Assembly: GCA_019751935.1 (NCBI GenBank)
Contig: JAIEMR010000142.1
Coordinates: 1 to 15,214 of the forward strand
Reading direction: 5' to 3'
DNA length: 15,214 nucleotides
DNA from: Alphaproteobacteria bacterium
GTDB lineage: Bacteria > Pseudomonadota > Alphaproteobacteria > Paracaedibacterales > CAIULA01
Shown one piece after another: positions 1-7,164 of this stretch. Every line of letters starts with the position of its first letter. Position 1 is the first letter of the stretch. The notes under the pieces were generated by a model, which had not been told where the DNA came from, ran no database searches, and saw only the letters and a program-made list of their open reading frames with translations. Made by a program: the position numbers and the translations under genes.

Positions 1-197
1 AAATCTAATATAACGAAATCAATTTAACAAAAAGTTAAAAATAGATAAGAATTTCTCTAGGGTTTTTTATTGCCTATCTAAAAATCTGCAGCCTTGCGCT
101 AGCTTCAAACTTTTATTAGGCCTCAACGAGACCCTTTACACCAATAAGAGAAATATCCTAACTTATATTGATTAACTTTTCTTAAGGGGAGTGTTTT

Positions 198-1580
198 GTG
201 GACTTTTCTTTTAACATAGACAACATAATTATAGCTTTGTATTTTTTAACAGTTTTAAGTGTTGGTCTTTGGGCAAGTCGAAGTGTAAAAACGCTTGATG
301 ATTATGCTACTGGAAATCGTTCTTATAGCTCTTTCTTCATTTTTGCAACCTTATCTTCCTCTTTTATTGGCGGAGGGTTTACCTCTGGTTTAGCTGAAAA
401 AGTGTACCGTATGGGACTTTTTTACGTGATCGGCTTATGGGGATTTAGTATTAAAGAAGTTTTAATAGCAAAGTATGTTGCTCCTCGTATGACCAATTTC
501 AGCGATGCTGTTTCTGTTGGAGATATCATGGGCAGACTCTATGGGGAAAAGGCTCGTATTTTCACAGGCGTTGCTTCAGTTTTGGTTTGCGCCGGTATTG
601 CAGGGGCCCAATTTGGGGCATTTGGATATATGATGAACGTGCTTCTTGGGATTCCTCAGCTTTGGGGGATTGTCATTGGAGCAAGCATTGTCATCGTTTA
701 TTCTTCGCTAGGAGGTATGAAAGCCGTTGTCGCCAATGATATGCTTCATTTCTGCGTGTTGATTGTTGCCCTTCCTCTTGTGTTCATATTGGGTTTAAAT
801 CAAGCTGGAGGCATGGAAGCAATTCTTAGTACTCCTAATTTTGACGCTGTTGGGCGTGATATTCCTTGGTACGCACTCCTTGGAGTTTTTATAAGCTTTT
901 TCTGTGGTGAGACCTTAGTCCCGCCTTATGTGCAGCGCCTGTTAATTGGAAAGGATAATTACAGCACAGTTCAAGGGACTCTTTGGAGTGGCCTTCTTTC
1001 TTTCCCATTCTTTTTGATGATTGGTTTAATAGGTCTTACAGCACATAAATTGAGTCCAGATATTAATCCGAATTTGGCTTTACCCCATGTGATCATGACA
1101 GTTATGCCTGTTGGCTTAAAAGGGCTGGCGATTGCTGGTATGATTGCGGTTGTGATGTCTTCTGCGGATTCTTTTTTGAATGCTGCTGGGATTGCTGCAG
1201 CTCATGACGTCATTAAACCTTTGAGATCTATCACAGAAAAGCATCAAGAGCTGATAGTATCTCGGATTACAACGCTGACAGTTGGAATCATGGGGGCAGC
1301 TTTTGCTGCTAGTACAGAAAGTGTTTTGGATATTCTTTTATATGCCTATAATTTCTGGACACCCTTTATTTTAGTTCCATTGGTTGCAGGAATAATGGGT
1401 TATGTGAAACCCACACAAGTATTTTGGGTCAGCTCAATTGCTGGAATTTTAGCAGTTTTTGTAATGAATCAATTCAGTTCAGCTTCCACATCAACCTTTG
1501 ATGGAACACTGGTCGGGATTGTAGTAAATGCACTTATATTCTTTACTTATCGTCCTAAAAAGCAATTAGTTGGGATTTAA
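198..1580 (+). CDS. Sodium:solute symporter (SSS family) permease
   Basis: Inner-membrane secondary transporter that would import a small organic solute with Na+; the substrate cannot be read from sequence. The 460-residue protein is almost entirely hydrophobic, with about 12-13 membrane segments as usual for the family. Family-typical stretches are the glycine/serine-rich TM2-like segment at residues 50-64 (contains SSSFIGGGF), the YSSLGGMKAVVANDMLHF block at about 168-185 (comparable to the conserved GG region of PutP), and MSSADSFLNAA near residue 320, matching the Na+-site helix. The start is GTG at 198, chosen because AAGGGGAG lies at 184-191, 6 bases upstream. The 197 bases upstream hold a TTTACA box at 135-140 but no convincing matching -10 box. 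It is the only transporter of this type here and lies just before tRNA-Pro. Membership in the SSS/PutP superfamily is secure; calling it a proline transporter would be a guess. Confidence 0.9.
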   Translation: MDFSFNIDNIIIALYFLTVLSVGLWASRSVKTLDDYATGNRSYSSFFIFATLSSSFIGGGFTSGLAEKVYRMGLFYVIGLWGFSIKEVLIAKYVAPRMTNFSDAVSVGDIMGRLYGEKARIFTGVASVLVCAGIAGAQFGAFGYMMNVLLGIPQLWGIVIGASIVIVYSSLGGMKAVVANDMLHFCVLIVALPLVFILGLNQAGGMEAILSTPNFDAVGRDIPWYALLGVFISFFCGETLVPPYVQRLLIGKDNYSTVQGTLWSGLLSFPFFLMIGLIGLTAHKLSPDINPNLALPHVIMTVMPVGLKGLAIAGMIAVVMSSADSFLNAAGIAAAHDVIKPLRSITEKHQELIVSRITTLTVGIMGAAFAASTESVLDILLYAYNFWTPFILVPLVAGIMGYVKPTQVFWVSSIAGILAVFVMNQFSSASTSTFDGTLVGIVVNALIFFTYRPKKQLVGI

Positions 1581-1611
1581 AAGAAAAGGTTTTATCTTTC
1601 AAAGGACTCCC

Positions 1612-1722
1612 TTAATCTGTTGCTTTTAAAAAGGCTTTAAGAGTATATTTTAAGCTATACCCTTCCTGTTTCAAATTCCGGGTTCGTTGTTTTTTGGGAT
1701 TTTCGGTGCTCATGTATTTCAT
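1612..1722 (-). CDS. Possible 36-residue basic small protein
   Basis: Short reading frame starting at ATG 1722, with a GGGAG ribosome-binding-like sequence at 1733-1737 (10-base spacing) and ending in TAA at 1612. The product begins MKYMSTENPKKQRTRN, is rich in Lys/Arg and has no membrane segment. I do not recognise it. It would be read after pssA only if transcription runs antisense through tRNA-Pro. A frame this short can easily arise by chance in AT-rich DNA, and the same bases hold the inverted repeats described for the tRNA leader. Treat it as a candidate only. Confidence 0.2.
   Translation of the reverse strand: MKYMSTENPKKQRTRNLKQEGYSLKYTLKAFLKATD
1620..1649 (+). promoter_or_regulatory. 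Candidate sigma70-type promoter for the tRNA-Pro leader
   Basis: TTGCTT at 1620-1625 and TATATT at 1644-1649, 18 bases apart, resemble -35 and -10 boxes. Transcription would start near 1656, giving a leader of about 130 bases that contains both arms of the competing hairpins at 1669-1770. In AT-rich DNA such matches are common, so support is modest. Confidence 0.3.
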
Positions 1723-1737
1723 ATACACTGCGCTCCC
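1722..1737 (+). promoter_or_regulatory. Alternative tRNA-Pro promoter: -10 box with GC-rich discriminator
   Basis: TATACA at 1722-1727 is followed directly by CTGCGCTCCC. A GC-rich discriminator after the -10 box is known from stable-RNA promoters under stringent control. No good -35 box stands 16-18 bases upstream, which weakens the call. If it is used, the pre-tRNA leader would be about 50 bases long. Confidence 0.3.
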
Positions 1738-1766
1738 GGGCCCTCAAACGGCCTGCCCGGATTTTT
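1736..1766 (+). terminator. Terminator-like hairpin just upstream of tRNA-Pro
   Basis: CCGGGC (1736-1741) pairs with GCCCGG (1755-1760) around a 13-base loop, and ATTTTTG with five T follows at 1762-1766. This has the shape of a short intrinsic terminator on the plus strand. It could end the symporter transcript, or act as an attenuator if transcription of tRNA-Pro starts upstream. Its 3' arm also pairs with 1669-1682, see the findings. The stem is only 6 bp and the T run is short. Confidence 0.35.
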
Positions 1767-1784
1767 GAAACACTTTGGGTAATT

Positions 1785-1861
1785 CGGAACGTAGCGCAGC
1801 CTGGTAGCGCACTATTCTGGGGGGATAGGGGTCGTGGGTTCGAATCCCGCCGTTCCGACCA
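1785..1861 (+). tRNA. tRNA-Pro (anticodon GGG), CCA encoded
   Basis: A complete cloverleaf is visible. The acceptor stem CGGAACG (1785-1791) pairs perfectly with CGTTCCG (1851-1857). The D arm contains AGCCTGGTAGC. The anticodon stem CTATT/GATAG encloses the loop CTGGGGG, giving anticodon GGG, which reads CCC and CCU proline codons. The T arm is GTGGG TTCGAAT CCCGC. The discriminator is A1858 and CCA is encoded at 1859-1861. A T-rich run (TTCTTTTTT) follows at 1862-1870 and may help end transcription. Only 7 bases separate the tRNA from the convergent stop codon of pssA. Confidence 0.97.
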
Positions 1862-1868
1862 TTCTTTT

Positions 1869-2720
1869 TTACGCACCCTTTAAAATTTCTTCTTGCTCTA
1901 ATAAAACTGCAGTTTCAGCTTTGACTCGTTTAAAGGACCTGATGCTGAAAGGGATTAAGCCTAGATAAATTAATCCAATCATTGAAAGAGTTAACCACGG
2001 ATGGCTATAAATGGCAGACGCTGTTAATACGGCTAACAACATAATGGGAAGGACTAGACGTTGAGGGACTTTTACTTTTTTTAAGGAAAATGTAGGGATC
2101 CTACTTATCATCAGTCCGCCTGTTACAATCATAACAATAGCGTATAAAAGGGGTGACTCAAAAAAAGGTGCGCTGCAAAACTGCTGAATCATAATCGGCA
2201 TGAGAGCAAGGTAACCTGCAGCTGGAGCTGGAACGCCTGTGAAAAAACCTTGAGACCACGTCGGTGAATTGCCTTCAATGCTACGCGTATTAAATCTTGC
2301 CAGACGTAAAGTCATACAGACCGTGAAAAATAAAATAATACACCAGCCTGTCTCTCCCCACTTATGAAGCCCTTTCATGTACATAACGATAGCAGGAGCT
2401 GCTCCAAAGCTAATAAGGTCAGAGAAAGAGTCAAGCTCAGCGCCAAAACGACTTGTGCTTCCTAAAAGACGAGCAAGCCTTCCATCCATACCATCTAAAA
2501 AGGCCGCAACAAGCAGCGCAACAACAGCAAGTTCCCATTTTTCAAGCATTGCCATTCTTATAGCTGTCATGCCAGAGCATAAAGCCAAAAGGGTCGCAAT
2601 GTTGGGAATAACGGCCGAGATTGATAGAACTTTGAGACGTTGGTTTTTTAAGTGCGCTGGAAAACGATTCCTAAGGCTTTTACGTCCACCTTCTCGGCGT
2701 TTTTCCTTAGGCTTTAGCAT
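1869..2720 (-). CDS. pssA: CDP-diacylglycerol--serine O-phosphatidyltransferase
   Basis: Joins L-serine to CDP-diacylglycerol, giving phosphatidylserine and CMP, in the inner membrane; this is the first committed step to phosphatidylethanolamine. The CDP-alcohol phosphatidyltransferase signature DG-x2-AR-x8-G-x3-D-x3-D is complete: D79, G80, A83, R84, G93, D97, D101. Several hydrophobic segments follow, so this is the integral-membrane type rather than the soluble E. coli type. The N-terminus is strongly basic (residues 3-29). The 283-residue length fits the family. Its ATG overlaps the stop of psd by one base (TAATG at 2722-2718), so the two are probably translationally coupled, with psd first although its enzyme acts second. 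The 3' end lies 7 bases from the convergent tRNA-Pro. Confidence 0.95.
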   Translation of the reverse strand: MLKPKEKRREGGRKSLRNRFPAHLKNQRLKVLSISAVIPNIATLLALCSGMTAIRMAMLEKWELAVVALLVAAFLDGMDGRLARLLGSTSRFGAELDSFSDLISFGAAPAIVMYMKGLHKWGETGWCIILFFTVCMTLRLARFNTRSIEGNSPTWSQGFFTGVPAPAAGYLALMPIMIQQFCSAPFFESPLLYAIVMIVTGGLMISRIPTFSLKKVKVPQRLVLPIMLLAVLTASAIYSHPWLTLSMIGLIYLGLIPFSIRSFKRVKAETAVLLEQEEILKGA

Positions 2721-3403
2721 TAAACAACACTCCCGTGACGCGCCATCTCATTGCTTTCAAGGTCAGCAATCACAGTTTCTCCGCCAAGGACACGTTGACC
2801 TTCAATCACGAGAGGCGCTGCACCAATAGGAAGATAAATGTCTGTGCGGCTGCCAAACCTAATAATGCCATACTGGCTTCCTGTAATTACGGTATCATCG
2901 CGGCTTACATCGCATCGAATACGTCTGGCAATGAGTCCGGCAATTTGCACAACAGCCAAATCGCCGCCATTTTGTAAATCAATGACAAGGGTGTTGCGTT
3001 CATTGAATTCACTTGCCTTGTCTAATGAAGCGTTAAAAAATTTTCCAGGATGGTAAATCGCTTTTCGAATACGACCGGAGATTGGAATTCGATTGATGTG
3101 AACATCAAAAACATTCAAAAAGACACTAATGCGGGTACGGGGTTCTTCACCCATTTCCCATTCTGAAGGCGGGACAATTTCTTTAATAGCGACAATTTTG
3201 CCATCAGCGGGGCTAATGATTAAACCTTCACGCGTGGGAGTTACACGTACAGGGTTTCTAAAAAAATAAAAACACCAAGCTGTTAGAATCCCTCCGATCC
3301 ATCCAAGGGTGTGGGAAAATAAAGAAAGAAGAAGGGTTATGCTTGCAAAAATGGCTACAAAACGCCATCCTTCTGGGTGAATGAGCTTCGAAAAGGGTGA
3401 CAT
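2720..3403 (-). CDS. psd: Phosphatidylserine decarboxylase proenzyme
   Basis: Decarboxylates phosphatidylserine to phosphatidylethanolamine at the inner membrane. The proenzyme self-cleaves to make a pyruvoyl group. The 227-residue length and the RFGSR motif (cleavage expected between G184 and S185) mark the short alphaproteobacterial form rather than the longer LGST form of E. coli. Asp67 in SPADGKI and His102 in FDVHINR correspond to the other members of the self-processing Asp-His-Ser triad. A hydrophobic segment at about residues 15-48 would anchor the protein. It forms an overlapping pair with pssA. No strong ribosome-binding site is visible ahead of the ATG. The 108 bases between it and xre hold no convincing promoter or terminator, so psd may be read together with lnt-xre. 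Confidence 0.95.
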   Translation of the reverse strand: MSPFSKLIHPEGWRFVAIFASITLLLSLFSHTLGWIGGILTAWCFYFFRNPVRVTPTREGLIISPADGKIVAIKEIVPPSEWEMGEEPRTRISVFLNVFDVHINRIPISGRIRKAIYHPGKFFNASLDKASEFNERNTLVIDLQNGGDLAVVQIAGLIARRIRCDVSRDDTVITGSQYGIIRFGSRTDIYLPIGAAPLVIEGQRVLGGETVIADLESNEMARHGSVV

Positions 3404-3511
3404 AACTTAATAACTTGGTTAGGAGTTTAAACTTTTTGTATCGTACTGCAATTTACGAAAAGATGCTACTCTACTTAAGCATTATCAATTTATGAATACA
3501 GGCTCAGGTTC

Positions 3512-3928
3512 TTAGTTCTTTGAAAGGGTTTTAATAAACATTAAAAGTTGCGTCCGTATTTTTTTATTTTTAATTTGTTTAAGGGCAAAAAGGAATTCTT
3601 CTATCTCTGAGGAAAGAGGGGAAGTTTTTCCATTTTGAGAGTGGGATGTATTGTTATTTAATGATTCTTCTGTGATGTCTAGCTCTTCTAATCCTTCAAA
3701 AAAGTATTGAACAGGAATCTTTAAAATTTGACCGGCCTGAAGAAGTCGACTCCCTCCCATTCGGTTTATTCCATTTTCATATTTTTGGACTTGTTGAGCT
3801 GTAACTCCAAAAGCTTCAGCTAACTTTTCTTGAGTCAGCCCTATCATGATACGCCTCAGTCTGAGACGATTTCCTATATATTGATCAATCTCATTGATTC
3901 TCTTTTTTTGATTTTTGATCCCCGACAT
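3512..3928 (-). CDS. XRE-family helix-turn-helix transcriptional regulator
   Basis: Cytoplasmic DNA-binding protein of 138 residues. An N-terminal HTH_3/cro-C1 domain spans about residues 17-76 and contains RRIMIGLTQEKLAEAFGVT and QQVQKYENGINR. The C-terminal tail at about 105-138 (EIEEFLFALKQIKNKKIR) resembles the tail of the small XRE regulators widespread in alphaproteobacteria, which often sit between lnt and metK. Here lnt lies upstream but psd follows and metK is absent. The ATG at 3928 lies inside lnt (38-base overlap) and is supported by AAGGA 6 bases upstream, so expression is probably coupled to lnt. The target genes are unknown. Confidence 0.9.
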   Translation of the reverse strand: MSGIKNQKKRINEIDQYIGNRLRLRRIMIGLTQEKLAEAFGVTAQQVQKYENGINRMGGSRLLQAGQILKIPVQYFFEGLEELDITEESLNNNTSHSQNGKTSPLSSEIEEFLFALKQIKNKKIRTQLLMFIKTLSKN

Positions 3929-5471
3929 AACTTATCCTTTTACGCACCAAGCAACTTACCAGCAAAGCAATTATTATCATAAACGAGAAAGGAATATCAC
4001 GCAAAGAGCTAAAAATTGTATTGTAAGGTAATCTTTTAGGCAAGGCGAAATCTATGAAACCTATCGCATCTAAATCTAATTGATATAGTATTTTTCCATA
4101 TGCGTCAATGACAGCTGATATGCCATTATTTGCGGCCCTTACAAGGGGAATCCCTTCTTCAATGGCTCTTACCCTCACAATATTTAGGTGTTGATATGGC
4201 CCGCTAGTGTGACCATACCAAGCATCATTAGTGAGATTTAATAACCACTCTGGCTTTGAGTTTGGATCTATCACATTTCCTGGAAAAATGGCTTCGTAAC
4301 AGATCAAGGGACTAAAAGATGGAACGCCTTGGATATTAAGCGTTTTTATTCCATTACCCTTGCTATAATCAATTGTTCCGGGAGTTAGCTTTTCAACAGG
4401 TAAAATTTTTCGAAGAGGAACGTATTCACCAAAAGGAACAAGGTGGGATTTGTCATAAGTCCCCAAAATCTCACCTTTGGGATTTAACACAAATAAGCTG
4501 TTCCATATATATTTCGGCAACATTTCACCAGGACTTTTTTCTTGCCTGGGGGCGCCTGTTATTAAAAGAGCGCCTTCTGGAATGGCCTCGCGGACTGCCG
4601 CAAATAATCCAGGATTATTTTCAAAAAAATGTGGAATCGCTGCCTCTGGCCAGATAATTGCTTTTAGAGGTTTTTCAGCCTCTAATCCTGATAGGGCAAT
4701 ATGTAAATTAACGTTTCTAATTAAATGCTCTGGAGACCATTTCTTTTCTTGTTGGAGGCTAGGTTGAACAAGACGCATATTAATTTCAGTATCTCCTAAA
4801 AGGTGACCTTGCTGCGCCCTATAAGCCCCTAAGGTCCAAAAAGTAAGAGCTATAAGAAGAGAGACAGAAATTAATTTGTGCGATTTGCTTACCCACATAG
4901 TTGCTAGAAAAATGGTTAAAAAGGAGAGGCCATAAATTCCAACCCAGGCACAAACTTGTAGCATGGGAAGATCCCAAGCATATCCTACTAAGTTCCATGG
5001 AAATCCTGATAAAATATGTCCGCGTAGCCATTCGGTTAATGACCAAATGCTAGAGAATAAAAAGACTTGTTGAAGAGGATTCCTTTGCCACAATGCAGTC
5101 AATGCGCAGGCTAAAGCTGGAAAAATTCCAAGAAGCAGGGAAAACCCGACAACCACCAGAGGCATTAGGTAAGTGAGCCCAACCTTAGAAAAAGAAACAG
5201 AAACCCAAAAAACACCACTAGCGAAATAACTAAATCCAAATACCCAGCCCAAGAAAAAAGCCTGTTTTGGAGAGGATATGCGCTGCAACAAAAGAAGAAG
5301 CCCAGAGAAAATAGGAATAAGCGCAAAATAAAAATTAAAAGGGGCGAATGCTAGAGCGCCAAGGCTTCCAAGAAAAAGTGCTGTACAGAATTGATAACTT
5401 TGAGGTCCATTTACGATTTGATCCCAGTACCTCTTTGAGCTGGAGAGGATTACAGTGCCAGCATTTTTCAT
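3891..5471 (-). CDS. lnt: Apolipoprotein N-acyltransferase
   Basis: Transfers a fatty acyl chain from a phospholipid to the N-terminal cysteine of lipoproteins, the last step of their maturation, on the periplasmic face of the inner membrane. The N-terminal half (about residues 25-215) is a run of membrane segments. A carbon-nitrogen hydrolase domain occupies about 230-490. The catalytic triad of the family is present: Glu276 in IIWPEAA, Lys341 in YDKSHLVPFGEY, Cys391 in LICYEAIFP. A final membrane segment follows at about 493-512. The 526-residue length is normal. The ATG at 5471 has AAGGACC 5 bases upstream. Its 3' end overlaps xre by 38 bases. It is divergent from the MATE gene. Phosphatidylethanolamine, the usual acyl donor, is made by the psd-pssA pair in the same run. 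Confidence 0.95.
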   Translation of the reverse strand: MKNAGTVILSSSKRYWDQIVNGPQSYQFCTALFLGSLGALAFAPFNFYFALIPIFSGLLLLLQRISSPKQAFFLGWVFGFSYFASGVFWVSVSFSKVGLTYLMPLVVVGFSLLLGIFPALACALTALWQRNPLQQVFLFSSIWSLTEWLRGHILSGFPWNLVGYAWDLPMLQVCAWVGIYGLSFLTIFLATMWVSKSHKLISVSLLIALTFWTLGAYRAQQGHLLGDTEINMRLVQPSLQQEKKWSPEHLIRNVNLHIALSGLEAEKPLKAIIWPEAAIPHFFENNPGLFAAVREAIPEGALLITGAPRQEKSPGEMLPKYIWNSLFVLNPKGEILGTYDKSHLVPFGEYVPLRKILPVEKLTPGTIDYSKGNGIKTLNIQGVPSFSPLICYEAIFPGNVIDPNSKPEWLLNLTNDAWYGHTSGPYQHLNIVRVRAIEEGIPLVRAANNGISAVIDAYGKILYQLDLDAIGFIDFALPKRLPYNTIFSSLRDIPFSFMIIIALLVSCLVRKRISYVGDQKSKKENQ

Positions 5472-5666
5472 TCATTGGTCCTTATTTTGTTTGTCATAGA
5501 GTACATTGCCGTCAGCTTAAACAAAAAGAATTCAAAACAAAACAGACTTTTTAAGAAATTCTTATTACGATGTTTGAGCTTGAGTGGTGGATTTGCAAGA
5601 GGTTTAATATTATCTCTACAAAGCTGGCGCATTAAATAAAAATATGATATATTAAGCTCGTCTTTT

Positions 5667-5696
5667 CTGATATACACCTCACGCCCTGACTATAAT
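5667..5696 (+). promoter_or_regulatory. Candidate sigma70-type promoter of the MATE gene
   Basis: A perfect TATAAT stands at 5691-5696, with CTGATA at 5667-5672 (18-base spacer) as a fair -35 box. Transcription would start near 5703, about 46 bases ahead of the ATG. The rest of the divergent lnt/MATE spacer (5472-5748) is AT-rich; I see no clear lnt promoter or operator repeat in it. Confidence 0.5.
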
Positions 5697-5748
5697 CGTC
5701 TTTTTTATTTTAATTGATAAGAATCAACGAATCTAAAGGCTGTCTTAA

Positions 5749-7095
5749 ATGTCTATGCTGCTTTCACCAACCTTAAGTCGGTTGTGGAGAATTTCCCTAC
5801 CCTTAATGCTGACCACATTGTCGGCAAACATGATGTTTTTATTAGATCGTTTAATTTTAGTTCGCTACTCTGCCGAGGCGATGAATGCAGTCGCGGTTGC
5901 CGGTATGAGCTGCGCTATTTTTCAGTTTAGCGGGGTAGCCATTGCCTCTATTGCTGAGGTTTTTGTGGGCCAATATAATGGCAGCGGGCAGTATGAAAAG
6001 ACTTCTCAGCCTGTTTGGCAAATGATTTGGTTTTCACTCGGGCTATTTCTTATTTGCTGGCCGATTGCTTTTTGGGCAGGACCATACGTGATACCTGCAT
6101 CCCTTCATAAAGAAGGTCTTCCTTTTTTTAAATTGATTATGCTTTTTTCTCCACTGATCTCACTGATTGCTGCTTTGTCAGCGTTCTTTATTGGCAGAGG
6201 ATTTGTAAAGCTTGTTACCTGGTGTACTTTAATTTGTAATCTTATCAATGCAGCTCTTAATGTTATTTTAGTCTTTGGAGTAGAAGGATGGATTCCAAGT
6301 TTAGGAACATTGGGATCAGCAATAGCAACGATTTCTGCTGAAAGTATCCAGATTTTGATACTTGGATGTGTCTTTTTAAATAAATATCATAGAAAACATT
6401 TTAAAACTGGTTATTACCAATTTAATTCGAAATTATGGTGGGATTGTTTAAAGATTGGAACACCTTCTGCTATAAGCCATATGATAGAAATTGCTGCTTG
6501 GGCGACATTATTTCAAATCGCTGCCTCTGTTGATTTGGATTACATAACAATTCAAACAGTTGGAAATAGTGTTCTTGTTTTTTTTGCATTTGTTACAGAA
6601 GGCATACAAAAAGGAGTGATAGCAATTGCTTCAAATTTAATTGGAGCAAAAAAAGATTATTTGATTCGAACTCTCTTTAAATCAGGCTATATGATGCATC
6701 TTATTTTTGTTCTCGCGTTTGCAATTCCTTTGATTTTTTACCCGGGTTTAATAATTTCTCAATTTTTACCAGGTGTTCAAGATCCTTCCCTACCTCTTTA
6801 TAGAGAATGTGCGACTGTTTTAAAGTTAGTTTGGATTTATTTTCTGTTTGATGGAATTGTTTGGATTTTAAGCGGAATTTTAACAGCTGGGGGCGATACT
6901 CGTTTTATTATGTTTATGAATGCCTCAGCTGCCTGGATTTTTGCAATTTTACCCATTTACATCGCGGTTCATTATTTCCATGTTCACTCTTCTACGGCAT
7001 GGGGATTATGCACAATTTATGGAGCTGCTAACTTAGCAGCATTTTTCATGCGTTATCGTTCAAATAAGTGGAAAAAATTGGTGGTAGATACTTAG
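5749..7095 (+). CDS. MATE family efflux transporter
   Basis: Inner-membrane exporter of the multidrug and toxic compound extrusion family, driven by Na+ or H+; the substrate is unknown. The 448-residue length and about 12 hydrophobic segments in two related halves are typical. Recognisable parts are the N-terminal LPLMLTTLSANMMFLLDRL segment, VFVGQYNGSGQYEK after TM2, and the repeated-half equivalents IASNLIGAKK and SGILTAGGDTRF. A weak AAAGG lies about 8 bases ahead of the ATG. Base composition is uneven: I count 112 G+C in 240 bases (47%) at 5881-6120 but 73 in 240 (30%) at 6541-6780. It stands 69 bases ahead of luxR on the same strand, so the two could share a transcript, although a hairpin lies between them. 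Confidence 0.92.
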   Translation: MSMLLSPTLSRLWRISLPLMLTTLSANMMFLLDRLILVRYSAEAMNAVAVAGMSCAIFQFSGVAIASIAEVFVGQYNGSGQYEKTSQPVWQMIWFSLGLFLICWPIAFWAGPYVIPASLHKEGLPFFKLIMLFSPLISLIAALSAFFIGRGFVKLVTWCTLICNLINAALNVILVFGVEGWIPSLGTLGSAIATISAESIQILILGCVFLNKYHRKHFKTGYYQFNSKLWWDCLKIGTPSAISHMIEIAAWATLFQIAASVDLDYITIQTVGNSVLVFFAFVTEGIQKGVIAIASNLIGAKKDYLIRTLFKSGYMMHLIFVLAFAIPLIFYPGLIISQFLPGVQDPSLPLYRECATVLKLVWIYFLFDGIVWILSGILTAGGDTRFIMFMNASAAWIFAILPIYIAVHYFHVHSSTAWGLCTIYGAANLAAFFMRYRSNKWKKLVVDT

Positions 7096-7102
7096 AGAAA
7101 TC

Positions 7103-7149
7103 AGGAGTATTATGCCCAAAGCAAGATTGTGAATATTTAATTTTGCTTT
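7103..7149 (+). promoter_or_regulatory. Micro-ORF and hairpin in the luxR leader
   Basis: AGGAG at 7103-7107 precedes an ATG at 7112 that opens a six-codon frame (MPKARL) ending at TGA 7130-7132. Codons 3-6 lie in the 5' arm of a 12-bp hairpin (two G-U pairs): 7118-7129 pairs with 7138-7149, with an 8-base loop. The hairpin ends 5 bases before the luxR ribosome-binding site AGGAAA (7155-7160). No T run follows, so it is not an intrinsic terminator. It could affect luxR translation or stabilise mRNA ends; chance is possible. Confidence 0.3.
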
Positions 7150-7164
7150 CTGATAGGAAAAAGA

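Noticed and set aside
42..80. Inverted repeat TAGATA/TATCTA around a T run upstream of the symporter
   Set aside because: Only 6 A/T-rich base pairs with a 27-base spacer, which is expected by chance in this composition. It is not a convincing operator or terminator.
1655..1876. Minus-strand open frame of 73 codons containing RRDSNPRPLSPQNSALPGC
   Set aside because: This is the antisense translation of tRNA-Pro, a well-known false annotation. It overlaps the tRNA completely and has no homology-like domain.
2377..2829. Plus-strand frame of 150 codons across pssA and psd
   Set aside because: It lies opposite two certain genes with full catalytic motifs; its Ser/Ala/Arg-rich product is a shadow of their codons.
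5468..5677. Minus-strand 69-codon frame ending in an ATGA overlap with the lnt start, with GTG start and AGGG 6 bases ahead
   Set aside because: The overlap and spacing look gene-like, but the product has no recognisable domain, is dominated by AT-rich residues (F, K, N, L, Y), and covers the divergent promoter spacer. It stays a weak candidate that conservation could revive.
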